From the NCBI RefSeq assembly GCF_019711685.1, contig NZ_JAIGYQ010000006.1, positions 1 through 64,000 on the forward strand: a stretch of DNA of 64,000 nucleotides. Direction: 5' to 3'. Of this stretch, positions 18,786 to 28,576 are shown in pieces. The notes under the pieces were generated by a model, which was not told the DNA's origin, searched no databases, and saw nothing but the letters and a program-made list of their open reading frames with translations. Each line of letters begins with the position of its first letter. Positions within the stretch are counted from its first letter, which is position 1. Both the position numbers and the translations under genes were made by a program. The stretch comes from Helicobacter turcicus. Its GTDB lineage: Bacteria > Campylobacterota > Campylobacteria > Campylobacterales > Helicobacteraceae.

Positions 18786-20599
18786 AAGCTAACCTCACGC
18801 ATTTTCTCCTTAGTTAATGTTATAAAAGATTCAAAACTTACATTTGACTGCTCTTTTAGGCGACGATCACGGACTGCAACAAATCTCTCTTTCATCTCTT
18901 TAGCTCCTAAAACTGCAATCATCGGCACTCTTTGTTTCTCTGCACTACGAATACGCTTATTAAGCGTTTCATTTTTACCCTCAATTTCTGCATATACGCC
19001 AACTTTTAGCAAAGCATTGCGCAATTCCTTCGCATATATGTGTTGTGCTTCACTGATTGGGATAATAATCACTTGTGTTGGAGCAACAAAAAATGGAAAT
19101 TCTCCACCAAAATGCTCTGTTAAAATCGCTACAAAACGTTCAAAACTTCCTAAAATTGCTCTATGAATCATCACAGGTTGCTGTGTGCTGTCATTTTCAT
19201 CAATATAAGTTAATCCAAAGCGTTCGGGCAAATTCATATCAATTTGCACAGTTCCACATTGCCATTTTCTACCAATTGCATCGGTAATCTTAATATCAAT
19301 TTTTGGACCATAAAAAGCTCCACCGCCTCTATCAATTTTATAAGCAATTCCACAGCCCTCTAGTGCCTTTTTTAGCGCTTGCGTTGCTTCTTCCCAAATC
19401 CTATCACTTCCAATAGATTTTTCAGGTTTTGTTGAAATCTCCATTTCATAACTAAAACCAAAAGCATTCATAATGTTTTGCGTAAAATCAATAATGCTCT
19501 CAACTTCACTTGCTATTTGATTTGGACGACAGAAAATATGTGCATCATCTTGTGTAAATTCTCTCACACGCAATAATCCATGCAATACTCCACTCTTCTC
19601 ATGACGATGCACCACACCGTATTCATAAAATCGCAAAGGTAACTCACGATAGCTACGCAAGGAGTTTTGATACACTTTAATATGCCCAACACAATTCATT
19701 GGTTTGATTCCATACTCCACTTCATCAATGGTCGTGAAATACATATTTTCTCCATAATTTGCATAATGCCCACTTGTTTTCCACACTGCACTTTTTAAAA
19801 TCTCAGGACCCCGCACAGGCTCATAACCGCGCTCAATTAAAGCTTGGGTCAAGAGATTTTCAAGATTGCGCCTAAGTCTAGCCCCTTTTGGCAACCAAAT
19901 TGGCAACCCAGCACCAATTTCTTCGTCAAAAGCAAAGAGTTCCATTTCTACACCAACTTTTCTATGGTCACGCTTCTTTGCTTCTTCTAATTGGCGTAAA
20001 TATTGATTTAAACTCTCCTTATCTGCAAATGCAATTCCATAAATCCTAGTTAGCATTTCTGCTTTTTCATCACCCCCTAAATATGCCCCTGCAACTTTTG
20101 TGAGCTTAAAAGCATTTAATAATTTTAATGTGGGCAAATGTGGACCACGGCAAAGATCTTCAAATTCACCTTGCGTGTAGATGCTTAATCTCCCATCGCC
20201 TAATGGAATCCTGCTAATTACTGCTTGTTTTAAGTCATCATTTTGAAATTTTTGTATAGCTTCTTCGCGCGTTAGATAATACTTGACTATTTTTTCACCC
20301 TTTTTAGCAATTTCTTTCATCTTTGCTTCAATCGCATTTAAATCCTCTTCACTAATTTTATGGTTCACGCGAAAATCGTAGTAAAATCCCTCCTCCACTA
20401 CAGGACCTACAAAAAACTGCACTTTGGGATAAAGTGCTTTTAGTGCTTCTGCCATTAGATGTGCACAAGTGTGGCGCATAATAGACAAAGCGTCTTCAGA
20501 ATTGTCAAAATAAATTGGATCTCCATTTATTCCCAACTCCTCAGCACTTTGTGTATCATAAAGTACACCATTTGCTTTGATTCCAATAATTTGCGACAT
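18782..20599 (-). CDS. thrS: Threonyl-tRNA synthetase
   Basis: The class II synthetase attaches threonine to tRNA-Thr. The N-terminal part is short ([16 protein letters not shown]), as in Campylobacter. The editing domain has the metal motif [11 protein letters not shown] near residue 43. The catalytic core carries motif 2 ([13 protein letters not shown]-like and [18 protein letters not shown]) and motif 3 ([10 protein letters not shown]), and the anticodon domain ends in a conserved VRDRR. About 605 residues from the ATG at 20599; a frame to 20635 lacks a ribosome site. First gene of the thrS-infC-rpmI-rplT operon. Confidence 0.96.
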   Translation of the reverse strand: MSQIIGIKANGVLYDTQSAEELGINGDPIYFDNSEDALSIMRHTCAHLMAEALKALYPKVQFFVGPVVEEGFYYDFRVNHKISEEDLNAIEAKMKEIAKKGEKIVKYYLTREEAIQKFQNDDLKQAVISRIPLGDGRLSIYTQGEFEDLCRGPHLPTLKLLNAFKLTKVAGAYLGGDEKAEMLTRIYGIAFADKESLNQYLRQLEEAKKRDHRKVGVEMELFAFDEEIGAGLPIWLPKGARLRRNLENLLTQALIERGYEPVRGPEILKSAVWKTSGHYANYGENMYFTTIDEVEYGIKPMNCVGHIKVYQNSLRSYRELPLRFYEYGVVHRHEKSGVLHGLLRVREFTQDDAHIFCRPNQIASEVESIIDFTQNIMNAFGFSYEMEISTKPEKSIGSDRIWEEATQALKKALEGCGIAYKIDRGGGAFYGPKIDIKITDAIGRKWQCGTVQIDMNLPERFGLTYIDENDSTQQPVMIHRAILGSFERFVAILTEHFGGEFPFFVAPTQVIIIPISEAQHIYAKELRNALLKVGVYAEIEGKNETLNKRIRSAEKQRVPMIAVLGAKEMKERFVAVRDRRLKEQSNVSFESFITLTKEKMREVSF

Positions 20600-20730
20600 A
20601 AAAACTGCCCTTAATGCCTTTAATTTAAATTTCAAAATAAGCTTAGATTATATCAAAAATTTAGAAAATTAACTCTTAAATTACAAAGAATTACCTTTAT
20701 TTATTCTTTACTTTAAGCTTATAATCTCTT

Positions 20731-23616
20731 TTAAGGTAATTTTGGTGCTGGTAAATCCCCTTTTCTTGCAGCTAAAACAATCAGTAAAATCGTAATAGCA
20801 ACAAAATAATACAAAAATACAGGAATCGGTAATGGGTCTCCAGCAGCATAAGAATGCAATCCCGAAAGATAAAAATTCACCCCAAAATAAGTCATCAAAA
20901 TAGAATAAAACGCCACCACACTAAGCGTAGCGAACACATAAGGATTATTCCCCTTAGGAATAAAGCGTATATGAAGCACAATAGCATACACTACAATAGA
21001 AATTAATGCCCAAGTTTCTTTTGGATCCCAGCCCCAATAGCGACCCCAAGATTCATTAGCCCACACACCACCTAAGAAGTTCCCAACTGTTAGCATTGCA
21101 AGCCCCAAAATCATCGCCATTTCATTAATGGTATGCAAAGTTAGAATCGTGCGGTCTAACTCTGGATATTTTGGACTTCTAAAGATAAATAGCACAAGAG
21201 TTAATGCCCCAAGCATAAAGCAAAGTCCCAAAAATCCATAACTTGCCGTAATGATTGAAACATGAATATTCAACCAATAAGATTTTAATACAGGAACTAG
21301 ATTTCCAATTTGCGGGTCCATAAAGCCAAGATGTGCCACAAATAAAGAGATGCCTGCTAGAAAACTTGCCATACTTTGAGCCAGATAACTTTTCTTAAAG
21401 AATACAACTCCAGAAATTCCAGCTGCCCACGCAATATAAATCATAGATTCATACGCATTGCTCCATGGCGCATGTCCTCCTACATACCAACGCAAACCTA
21501 GCGCAATTGTATGCGTAAGCACTAAAAGTGCAATAATCCAATGCACAATACGACTGGGTAAAATATCTACACTTTTATGCCTAAAAATCTGCACTAAAAC
21601 AATTGTAAAAAGCAAAATTCCAAAACAAATATAAAGTGGCATTAGGTTTTCAAATAAGTTATAATGATTTAAAAAAATCTCCAAATCAATCTGCAACTTT
21701 GGAGGAATCAAATCTGACCCAAACTTATTTTGGATTCCGTTTAAAGCTTCTACAACTAAGTCCGCATTCTCCCAGTTATTCTCTACAAGTCCAAAGTGAA
21801 AGCTATTAAAATACGCGCTAAAGAGCTTTTGAAGCTGTTCGGCATTTTCTTTATCAAAACTTGCAATCGCCTCACTAGGTGTAAACCACTTATCACTTTC
21901 CTTACTAAAATCTGGTAGAATCTTAAGATTTTGCGCAGTATAAACCAAATACGCTGCATTCACTCGCTCATCAAGACTAATCACATCTTTATCGAATTTA
22001 TCACGCATTGCTGGCTTTTTACGATTTGCTTCTTCAAGAAAATTAGTAAGCTTATAAGTGTTATTCGCAAATAAATCCTCAAAAGCAACATATTTCTCAC
22101 TCTTATTCACCCCAATAATTTCCTTTAATTTTGGTGTAGAGAGAGCTAACATCTTGACTTTTTTAAATTCATTAGGATACACCATCATTCCAACAAAAAG
22201 TTCCATATTATTAAGCCCCAAAAAGCCATCTTTTTTTGTCATTTTATGCACATATTCCATCGCTAAAGTGTCCAAAGGCTTCATTCTCCCGCCAAAATCT
22301 TGCACAATTAAACGCCCAAATTTCTGTGTATGTGCGTCGCTCTTTTCTTTTAGATTTTTAATTAAATCCAAAATGCTCTCTGTTGTAATGGGTGGAATCT
22401 CAAACATCTCATTATTATGAGGGTTTTGAGTGCTATGAGATTTTTTAACTTGCTCCGTTTTGTCTATCTCTGCCTCTTTTTTAACCTGCTGATTTTCTTG
22501 CGTTTGCTGATTTATCATTTGTGGAGTCGCCTGCAATGGAATCGTATTTAATATTCCAAAACAAAAAGCAAAAGCAAGTATAAGGTTTTGTGTTTTTAGA
22601 TACTGCCCTAAGCGATAAAAACGCCCATTTTTTGCAAACATTGCCCACAATAATCCAAAAGTTAGCATTGCATAGCCAATGTAGGTTGGAATCTTGCCTA
22701 AATCCCTATTCACTGATAAAATCGTTCCTTGCTCATCCATATCATAAGAGGATTGAAAAAAGCGATATCCACCATAATCTAGAACATTATTCATATAAAT
22801 ACGATAAGGTTTTTCCTCATCATTAAGCGGATCCATTATTGCAACTTCAGAAGCATACGAAGATGGACTCATTGAACCTGCATAACGTTCTAGTTGAAAA
22901 TCTTTTAATGCAATTGAAAAGGGCAAGACAATTGTGCGACTTCCCCATTCTAGTGCAAACTTCTTACCACCTAGCATAAAAGGCATAACTTTCTCTAACC
23001 CAGCATTTTTCACTATTTCCAACTCTTTGCTCTCACCCTTAAAACTAACCTTTACTTTCAATCTGTCCGCATCTATCTTATCTTTTGCTGGGATAAAATC
23101 CACATATTGCACTTCCAAATTCCCATCTTCAAAGGGTAGATTTTGTTGGAATCGCTTTTGCACTAAAGGTGTGATTGTTGTAGGAAAAAATGCGCGATAG
23201 AGCTTCTCATCAACTTTTGCTAAAATCGTAATAAACTCATCTTGTGATTCTATTGTATTGCTCTGCTCTCCTTCACGGATATGCATGACACCCTCAAAAC
23301 CATAATAACGCGTGATTGCTGCCCCTATAAAAATTACAACTAAAGAAAAATGAAACAAAAACGAAGCGTATTTTTTGCGCTGCAATGCTCTTGAAAAAAA
23401 TAAAACGCCTATGAGATTCAATACAAGCAACAAATGGAGCAAATCAAACCACTGTGTGCTATACACTAAAGCTTTAGCGCTTGGAGTTCCATAATCATTT
23501 TCTACAAAAGTCGCAACGCCACATGCACTACCATAAGCAATCAACAAAACAATTGTTACCCAAAAATTACAGAATCCTTCAATCACACTTTTTATAAGCT
23601 TTTGTGCTATGTGCAT
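20731..23616 (-). CDS. ccsBA: Fused cytochrome c synthase CcsBA
   Basis: This 961-residue membrane protein fuses CcsB (ResB) and CcsA, the system II machinery that carries heme across the membrane and attaches it to periplasmic c-type cytochromes. The first 350 residues hold the ResB helices and a large periplasmic domain. A Gln/Lys-rich linker follows near residues 370-405. The C-terminal third has the CcsA helices with HAPWSNAYESM and the heme-presenting WWD motif (WGRYWGWDPKETWALI near residue 860). The fusion is typical of Campylobacterota. It is a single gene, divergent from the HD gene. Confidence 0.95.
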   Translation of the reverse strand: MHIAQKLIKSVIEGFCNFWVTIVLLIAYGSACGVATFVENDYGTPSAKALVYSTQWFDLLHLLLVLNLIGVLFFSRALQRKKYASFLFHFSLVVIFIGAAITRYYGFEGVMHIREGEQSNTIESQDEFITILAKVDEKLYRAFFPTTITPLVQKRFQQNLPFEDGNLEVQYVDFIPAKDKIDADRLKVKVSFKGESKELEIVKNAGLEKVMPFMLGGKKFALEWGSRTIVLPFSIALKDFQLERYAGSMSPSSYASEVAIMDPLNDEEKPYRIYMNNVLDYGGYRFFQSSYDMDEQGTILSVNRDLGKIPTYIGYAMLTFGLLWAMFAKNGRFYRLGQYLKTQNLILAFAFCFGILNTIPLQATPQMINQQTQENQQVKKEAEIDKTEQVKKSHSTQNPHNNEMFEIPPITTESILDLIKNLKEKSDAHTQKFGRLIVQDFGGRMKPLDTLAMEYVHKMTKKDGFLGLNNMELFVGMMVYPNEFKKVKMLALSTPKLKEIIGVNKSEKYVAFEDLFANNTYKLTNFLEEANRKKPAMRDKFDKDVISLDERVNAAYLVYTAQNLKILPDFSKESDKWFTPSEAIASFDKENAEQLQKLFSAYFNSFHFGLVENNWENADLVVEALNGIQNKFGSDLIPPKLQIDLEIFLNHYNLFENLMPLYICFGILLFTIVLVQIFRHKSVDILPSRIVHWIIALLVLTHTIALGLRWYVGGHAPWSNAYESMIYIAWAAGISGVVFFKKSYLAQSMASFLAGISLFVAHLGFMDPQIGNLVPVLKSYWLNIHVSIITASYGFLGLCFMLGALTLVLFIFRSPKYPELDRTILTLHTINEMAMILGLAMLTVGNFLGGVWANESWGRYWGWDPKETWALISIVVYAIVLHIRFIPKGNNPYVFATLSVVAFYSILMTYFGVNFYLSGLHSYAAGDPLPIPVFLYYFVAITILLIVLAARKGDLPAPKLP

Positions 23617-23738
23617 TCATTTCTCCAAAAAATTAAATTAGCTCGACATTTTACCTAAACTGCCCTTGAGTTTGATTAACAAAAAGCAAATAAAGACAAA
23701 TATAATTTGGTATAATCGTATAAAAATTTAGGAAAACT

Positions 23739-24956
23739 ATGGAATCTAAAGCTAAAAAACCCACTCTAAACTTCCCACTTTTACATAAAATTTTTGTCGC
23801 AGCAAACATTAGACGATGGAATGATCAAGCCACGCCTGTGGAGCTTCTAGAGCTTGATAAACAAGCACATAAAATCGTTATTGCCTATTTACTTGCCCAT
23901 TATGAAATGCTAGAAAATAGCACAGAGATTGATTTTGAACGCTTAATTATGCAATTTTGCTATGAATTCCTAGAACGCGTGATTTTAACTGACATTAAAC
24001 CTCCAGTTTTTCACAAACTTGTCCAAAAACACAATAAAGCTTTAGTGGATTTTGTCTGCGCACAACTAGAAGAGGATTTAAGCGGTTTTGGATTCTTAGA
24101 GTCAATGCGTAGCTATCTCTATGGCGAAGTAGAAAATATAGAAAAAGAAATTCTAAAAGCTTCACATTATTACGCTTCAAAATGGGAATTTGATATCATT
24201 TATCATTTTAATCCTCATCTTTATGATGTGCAAAATATCAAAGATACCATAGATAAACAAGTGCAAGAGCATTATCACTTAGCTGGGATTAAACAGATTG
24301 TGCTTTATAAAGACATACGCGAACTTGTCAATATGTTTGGACAATTGCGCTTCCAAAAACGTTGGAGTCAAACACCACGCGTTCCTTGCACTTCAGTGCT
24401 TGGGCATACTTTAGTTGTTGCTCTTTGTGCATATTTTTTAGGTTTTGATTTGAAATTTTCAAAAACAATGCAAATCCAACATTTCTTTTGTGGATTATTC
24501 CACGATTTACCCGAAATTCTAACGCGTGATATTATTTCTCCAATCAAGAAAAATGTTGATGGATTTGATGTTTTTCTTAAAGAGATTGAAGAAGAGGCTG
24601 TTAGAGAGAAAATTTTAAATATTGTCCCAAAAATCATTGCAGAAGAAATTACTTATTACACACAAAATGAATTTAAAAATCGCTACAAAAATGGTGAAAA
24701 TATCGTGTATAGCAAGAATTTAGGAGAAGAGTTTTTAAGAGAAATCGCTACACTAAATCCACAAGTGCCAATTTTTGGTGAATTTTTAAAATATTGCGAC
24801 CATTTGAGTGCGTTTTTAGAAGCAAAAATTTCCATAAATCACGGAATTAAAAGTCGTGATTTAATAGAAGGTGCTAAAAATTTAGAATATTTATACAATG
24901 CAAAAATCCTAAATGGTGTTGATTTAGGTTACCTTTTTAGAGAATTTAGGGATTAA
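23739..24956 (+). CDS. HD-domain phosphohydrolase-like protein
   Basis: This 405-residue cytosolic protein carries HD-type metal residues in its centre: a His in SVLGHTLVVALCAYFL near residue 229, then CGLFHDLPEILTRDIISPIKK near residue 252 with the paired His-Asp, and a later Asp in KYCDHLSAFLEAKISI. The HDLPE pattern resembles YfbR-type nucleotidases and related HD hydrolases. The N-terminal 190 residues are helical and specific to Campylobacterota as far as I recall. One base separates its stop from the ATG of the UPF0126 gene, so they form one unit. The substrate is unknown. Confidence 0.65.
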   Translation: MESKAKKPTLNFPLLHKIFVAANIRRWNDQATPVELLELDKQAHKIVIAYLLAHYEMLENSTEIDFERLIMQFCYEFLERVILTDIKPPVFHKLVQKHNKALVDFVCAQLEEDLSGFGFLESMRSYLYGEVENIEKEILKASHYYASKWEFDIIYHFNPHLYDVQNIKDTIDKQVQEHYHLAGIKQIVLYKDIRELVNMFGQLRFQKRWSQTPRVPCTSVLGHTLVVALCAYFLGFDLKFSKTMQIQHFFCGLFHDLPEILTRDIISPIKKNVDGFDVFLKEIEEEAVREKILNIVPKIIAEEITYYTQNEFKNRYKNGENIVYSKNLGEEFLREIATLNPQVPIFGEFLKYCDHLSAFLEAKISINHGIKSRDLIEGAKNLEYLYNAKILNGVDLGYLFREFRD

Positions 24957-24957
24957 A

Positions 24958-25584
24958 ATGCTACTGACAAGCCTATACATTATTGGCATTACAGCAGAGG
25001 GAATGACAGGCGCACTTGCTGCTGGAAGACATAATATGGATTGGTTTGGCGTGCTATTTATTGCATGCGTAACAGCAATTGGGGGCGGTTCTATCCGTGA
25101 TGTTCTCTTTGGACATTATCCACTAACTTGGGTTGCCCATCCTGAATATTTGGTTATTATATGCATCGCAGCACTTTTAACAACAAGAATTCCATATTTT
25201 GTAGCACGTTTTGAACGCACTTTTTTAGTGCTTGATGCACTTGGACTTGCTGTGTTTAGTATCATTGGAGCACGCATCGGTCTAGACTTGCATCCTAGCG
25301 GTTCAATGGCGGTTGCTGGAGCAATTATTACAGGGGTGTTTGGAGGGATTTTGCGTGATATATTCTGCGCTAGAATTCCACTTGTATTACAAAAAGAGCT
25401 TTATGCAAGCATTTCTTTACTTATTGGTAGTTTATATGTAATTGGTGCTTATGTGAGTAAAAATTACTTTCCTTTAAATGAAAACACTATCATTATCACA
25501 TGTTTAGTTATTGGTTTTATTGTGCGCTTAGTTGCTATCCGCTATCACTTAGGATTACCGACTTTCAAATTCAATCCCAAATAA
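24958..25584 (+). CDS. UPF0126 (TRIC-like) membrane protein
   Basis: This 208-residue protein has seven hydrophobic segments and two copies of the UPF0126 unit, each with a glycine-rich motif: AIGGGSIRDVLFGHYPLTWV near residue 42 and GVFGGILRDIFCARIPLVL near residue 130. Bacterial UPF0126 proteins share the trimeric TRIC cation-channel fold, and some are linked to glycine transport. It is translated directly after the HD gene. Confidence 0.8.
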   Translation: MLLTSLYIIGITAEGMTGALAAGRHNMDWFGVLFIACVTAIGGGSIRDVLFGHYPLTWVAHPEYLVIICIAALLTTRIPYFVARFERTFLVLDALGLAVFSIIGARIGLDLHPSGSMAVAGAIITGVFGGILRDIFCARIPLVLQKELYASISLLIGSLYVIGAYVSKNYFPLNENTIIITCLVIGFIVRLVAIRYHLGLPTFKFNPK

Positions 25585-25598
25585 AGCCAACTAAGGCT

Positions 25599-25709
25599 CT
25601 ATTTTACTGCACCACTTCTGTGTGCTGGATGTTGATATTCTTGCTTTTCACAACCACTTGAAGCAAACACTGCTACAAAAACTCCTAAACATAATAAAAA
25701 CTTTTTCAT
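25599..25709 (-). CDS. Small lipoprotein, 36 residues
   Basis: A short frame reads MKKFLLCLGVFVAVFASSGC and continues EKQEYQHPAHRSGAVK to a stop. The first 19 residues are a lipoprotein signal peptide with lipobox ASSGC (Cys20), leaving a 17-residue mature tail. An AAAAAGGAG ribosome site lies six bases before the ATG. It fills the gap between the UPF0126 gene and the YqiA-like gene. The role is unknown; it resembles other tiny outer-membrane-anchored peptides such as entericidins only in size. Confidence 0.65.
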   Translation of the reverse strand: MKKFLLCLGVFVAVFASSGCEKQEYQHPAHRSGAVK

Positions 25710-25761
25710 CGTAACTCCTTTTTTAAAATACGAAATTATACAAAATTCTCTAGAGATTTTT

Positions 25762-26313
25762 CTAGTTTGCCCACATAAGAATTGTTTCTTTTTGGTTTAA
25801 AAAATTTTCAAAATGGTGCGACCCACCCTCTTCTACTATACATTTACAATCCCTAAAACGCCCTTTTGCAATTCTATAATCAAGCACCTTATCGCCCTTT
25901 TGCAAAAGCACACAATAAAGCTCACTTCGAATGCACTCCACATAATACCTCTTTAAACTCTCCACCAAAGATAAATCCCAAAAAAAGGACTCTCCGGTAT
26001 AAGATACTAAAACCCTACCAATAGCTGGGAGTAAAGTTGCATACGCATCCACAACAGGATTAACAAGCACAGCTTTTATTCCATATTTATGCGCTAAATA
26101 CGTTGCATAATAACCGCCAAGTGAGCTACCGACAAGACAAAGGTTCTGCACTCCATGCTTTTGGATTAAAGACTCCGCATACGCAATAGCTAAACATGGA
26201 ACATAAGATAGATTTGGAGTAAGAGAGCTTGGGGCAAAAGAAACAATTTGCTGCCCCTTGTGACAAAGCCCAACACTGCGGAATCCATGGAGATAAAGCA
26301 GTGTTTTTTGCAT
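25762..26313 (-). CDS. YqiA-like alpha/beta-hydrolase (UPF0227)
   Basis: This 183-residue alpha/beta-hydrolase starts with the oxyanion strand TLLYLHGFRS. The nucleophile elbow is GSSLGGYYATYLA near residue 63 (Ser), with Asp candidates near DKVLDYRIA and the His in EEGGSHHFENF near residue 167. Length and motifs fit YqiA-type esterases. The ATG overlaps the tpx stop (TAATG), so it is co-translated with a thiol peroxidase. The natural ester substrate is unknown. Confidence 0.75.
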   Translation of the reverse strand: MQKTLLYLHGFRSVGLCHKGQQIVSFAPSSLTPNLSYVPCLAIAYAESLIQKHGVQNLCLVGSSLGGYYATYLAHKYGIKAVLVNPVVDAYATLLPAIGRVLVSYTGESFFWDLSLVESLKRYYVECIRSELYCVLLQKGDKVLDYRIAKGRFRDCKCIVEEGGSHHFENFLNQKETILMWAN

Positions 26314-26807
26314 TATTTTACTGCATTTAGCGCAGCATCATAATTTGGTTCTGTTGTGATTTCGCTAACGATTTCTTTATGCACAACTTCACCATTTGGA
26401 TTAACCACAAATACGGCACGCGTTAGTAATCCAGCCAATGGAGAATCTGCTAGAAGCACACCATAAGCATTTCCAAAATCTTTGTTTCTAAAATCACTCA
26501 AGGCTGTAACATTTGCAATCCCTTCAGTAGAACAAAATCTACCTTGCGCAAATGGTAAATCAAGTGAAACTACAAAGACTTCTGCATTAGAAAGAGCTGC
26601 TGCTTTTTCATTAAAATTGCGTGTTTGTGTTGCACAAACTCCAGTATCAAGTGATGGCACAACATTAATGATCTGAAATTTACCACTTGCCCCACCTACT
26701 TTTTTTATACTTAAATCACCCGCCACTAAGCTTACTTCTGGTGCTTTATCACCAACATTTACCGACTTACCTGCTAGTGTTACCGCATTTCCTTTAAAAG
26801 TTGCCAT
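26313..26807 (-). CDS. tpx: Thiol peroxidase Tpx
   Basis: This 164-residue atypical 2-Cys peroxiredoxin reduces lipid and hydrogen peroxides using thioredoxin. The peroxidatic Cys58 is in PSLDTGVCATQTR and the resolving Cys92 in GRFCSTEGI. The ATG at 26807 (MATFKGNAVTLAG) has AAGGA seven bases upstream and gives the usual family length; the longer frame to 26846 does not. It is followed in the same transcript by the YqiA-like gene. Reducing power would come from trxA/trxB at 47.7-49.5 kb. Confidence 0.95.
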   Translation of the reverse strand: MATFKGNAVTLAGKSVNVGDKAPEVSLVAGDLSIKKVGGASGKFQIINVVPSLDTGVCATQTRNFNEKAAALSNAEVFVVSLDLPFAQGRFCSTEGIANVTALSDFRNKDFGNAYGVLLADSPLAGLLTRAVFVVNPNGEVVHKEIVSEITTEPNYDAALNAVK

Positions 26808-26874
26808 ATTATTTTCCTTCAATTTATTAAAAATTTTAGGCTTCAATTATTAAATATTCAAACTAAATTTAACA

Positions 26875-27885
26875 TTAAAACACATTAATTCTTGGACGCG
26901 TTTGTAAAGATTCAATTCTGCTAAATTCCTCATGCTTATAAGATTCTACCGCTACACGCCCAATCATCGCAGCATTATCCGAACAAAACTCCAAAGGTGC
27001 TAACAATAATTGCACATCATAAAAGTTACACATTACTTGCAAACTCTCTCGTAAAACCAAATTTGCACTTGCTCCACCAACCACTCCAAAGTGCCTCCAA
27101 CCCTTAGGATTTTTCGCATTTTCCTCAAAAAAAATCTTACATTTTTGCAATAAATGCGCAATTGCACTTTTCTGAAAACTTGCACACAAATCTGCCCTAA
27201 AATCATCATTCAAAGAAATATTCGCCTCAATCTCTAAACGCACGGCATTTTTAAGTCCCGAAAAACTAAAAGCAAGTTGTTTTTTATTATACAAAGGAAC
27301 GGGTAACTCAAACCTAGCAACCCCTTTCTTTGCATAGGATTCCACAATCGGACCTCCCGGATAACCTAAAGATAGCATTTTTGCAACCTTGTCAAAACTT
27401 TCCCCAAAACTATCATCTAAACTTTGTGCTCTAATGTTAATTTTCTTAAAATTTTCTGCTTCTAATAGCATTGTGTGCCCACCAGAAACAAGCAAAGCAC
27501 CGAGTGGAAAAACCGCTTCTGATTCCAAAAATAAAGAATACAAATGTCCTTTTAGGTGATTTACGCCAATTAAGGGCAAATTTAGCGCATAGCTTAACGT
27601 TTTTGCCATCATTACACCTTCTAATAATGTTACATTTAAGCCCGGCTCATTTGTTACCGCAATGGCTTTGAGCGCGTTTAAATAAGGTTTTGTCTTTTCT
27701 AAGATTATCGGAAGAGATTCTGCGTGCAGACGACTTGCAAGCTCTGGGACAACACCGCCAAAGGCGCTGTGTTGTATTTCTTGTGAAATTTTTTGATGAA
27801 AGATTAAATTATAGGTATTTATTGCAGTTAGCGCAATAGAACTATCATCACAACTGCTTTCAATACTTAAGATAAGATTTTGCAA
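26875..27885 (-). CDS. tsaD: tRNA t6A37 threonylcarbamoyltransferase TsaD
   Basis: This 336-residue member of the Kae1/TsaD ASKHA family makes N6-threonylcarbamoyladenosine at position 37 of ANN-decoding tRNAs. It begins [15 protein letters not shown], has the iron-binding HLKGHLYSL near residue 108, [10 protein letters not shown], the SFSGLKNAV segment and the C-terminal [10 protein letters not shown]. The start is a TTG at 27885 with AAGGGAAG just upstream, nine bases after the preceding gene's stop, so the two are probably co-transcribed. Confidence 0.95.
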   Translation of the reverse strand: MQNLILSIESSCDDSSIALTAINTYNLIFHQKISQEIQHSAFGGVVPELASRLHAESLPIILEKTKPYLNALKAIAVTNEPGLNVTLLEGVMMAKTLSYALNLPLIGVNHLKGHLYSLFLESEAVFPLGALLVSGGHTMLLEAENFKKINIRAQSLDDSFGESFDKVAKMLSLGYPGGPIVESYAKKGVARFELPVPLYNKKQLAFSFSGLKNAVRLEIEANISLNDDFRADLCASFQKSAIAHLLQKCKIFFEENAKNPKGWRHFGVVGGASANLVLRESLQVMCNFYDVQLLLAPLEFCSDNAAMIGRVAVESYKHEEFSRIESLQTRPRINVF

Positions 27886-27893
27886 AACTTCCC

Positions 27894-28511
27894 TTACGCA
27901 TTCGTATCTAAAACATTTACTCCAAGATTTGCTAGTTTTTTATCTACTTTTTCTAAAGCTCTTTCTAAAGTCTTCTGACTGATTTCTGGAAGCTCACCAC
28001 CCCAAGCTCTTTCTGCTTGTTTATAACCCCTTAAAATACCTTCACGCCCAGCCTTTAACTTCTCTATATCATCGCCTGCACCTGCCAACACAAAGTCTGC
28101 AATTCTATCAGAAGTTTTAGGAATGCCAAAAAAACCATCATCACTAACTAACGCTTTAGCCTCATCTTGCGTAAGCTCGTTTAAAGGCTTACCATTGTAA
28201 CCAATAGAATTCAAATCCAAGCCATTAATAATACTATTTAAACGCTCGGGATTAGTTAGTGCATTTCCGATTCCACCTATTGTGCTACCTTGTCCTCCAA
28301 TATTTGTAGAAACAGAGATATTAACACTCATCTGAAATTCTATAACATAACTTGTCATCAAAGACTTTGCATCAACCTTTCCAGCAGCTTCTTTGATATT
28401 TTTTTCACGCTCTTGTGCGCTTGTTGTATCTTTTTCTAGCGGACTTGAGGACATTGCATTTTGCAAATCCTGCATATAATTTACTGAGTCCTTTAAAGAT
28501 TCTATTGCCAT
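27894..28511 (-). CDS. DUF5610-like protein, probably flagellar regulon
   Basis: The ATG at 28511 is preceded by GGAGGG. The 205-residue protein has no signal peptide. A Ser/Gln-rich N-terminus carries [20 protein letters not shown], similar in character to the EF-hand protein at 15083. The C-terminal half has [20 protein letters not shown] followed by [16 protein letters not shown], a pattern I associate with DUF5610 and with proteins annotated as hydrogenase-4 component G in Campylobacter. I doubt a hydrogenase role. A sigma28-like promoter lies upstream. It may be secreted through the flagellum or attached to it. Confidence 0.55.
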   Translation of the reverse strand: MAIESLKDSVNYMQDLQNAMSSSPLEKDTTSAQEREKNIKEAAGKVDAKSLMTSYVIEFQMSVNISVSTNIGGQGSTIGGIGNALTNPERLNSIINGLDLNSIGYNGKPLNELTQDEAKALVSDDGFFGIPKTSDRIADFVLAGAGDDIEKLKAGREGILRGYKQAERAWGGELPEISQKTLERALEKVDKKLANLGVNVLDTNA

Positions 28512-28543
28512 ACTTCCCTCCATAACAAAAATTTTATGTAATA

Positions 28544-28570
28544 ATATCGTCATCTTTTTTAAAAAGAGTA
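28544..28570 (-). promoter_or_regulatory. Sigma28-type promoter of the DUF5610-like gene
   Basis: On the minus strand TTTTTAAAAAAGATGA precedes CGATAT (28549-28544), about 33 bases before the chosen ATG. This is the same arrangement as at the flgM and EF-hand promoters. Confidence 0.5.
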
Positions 28571-28576
28571 GAGATA

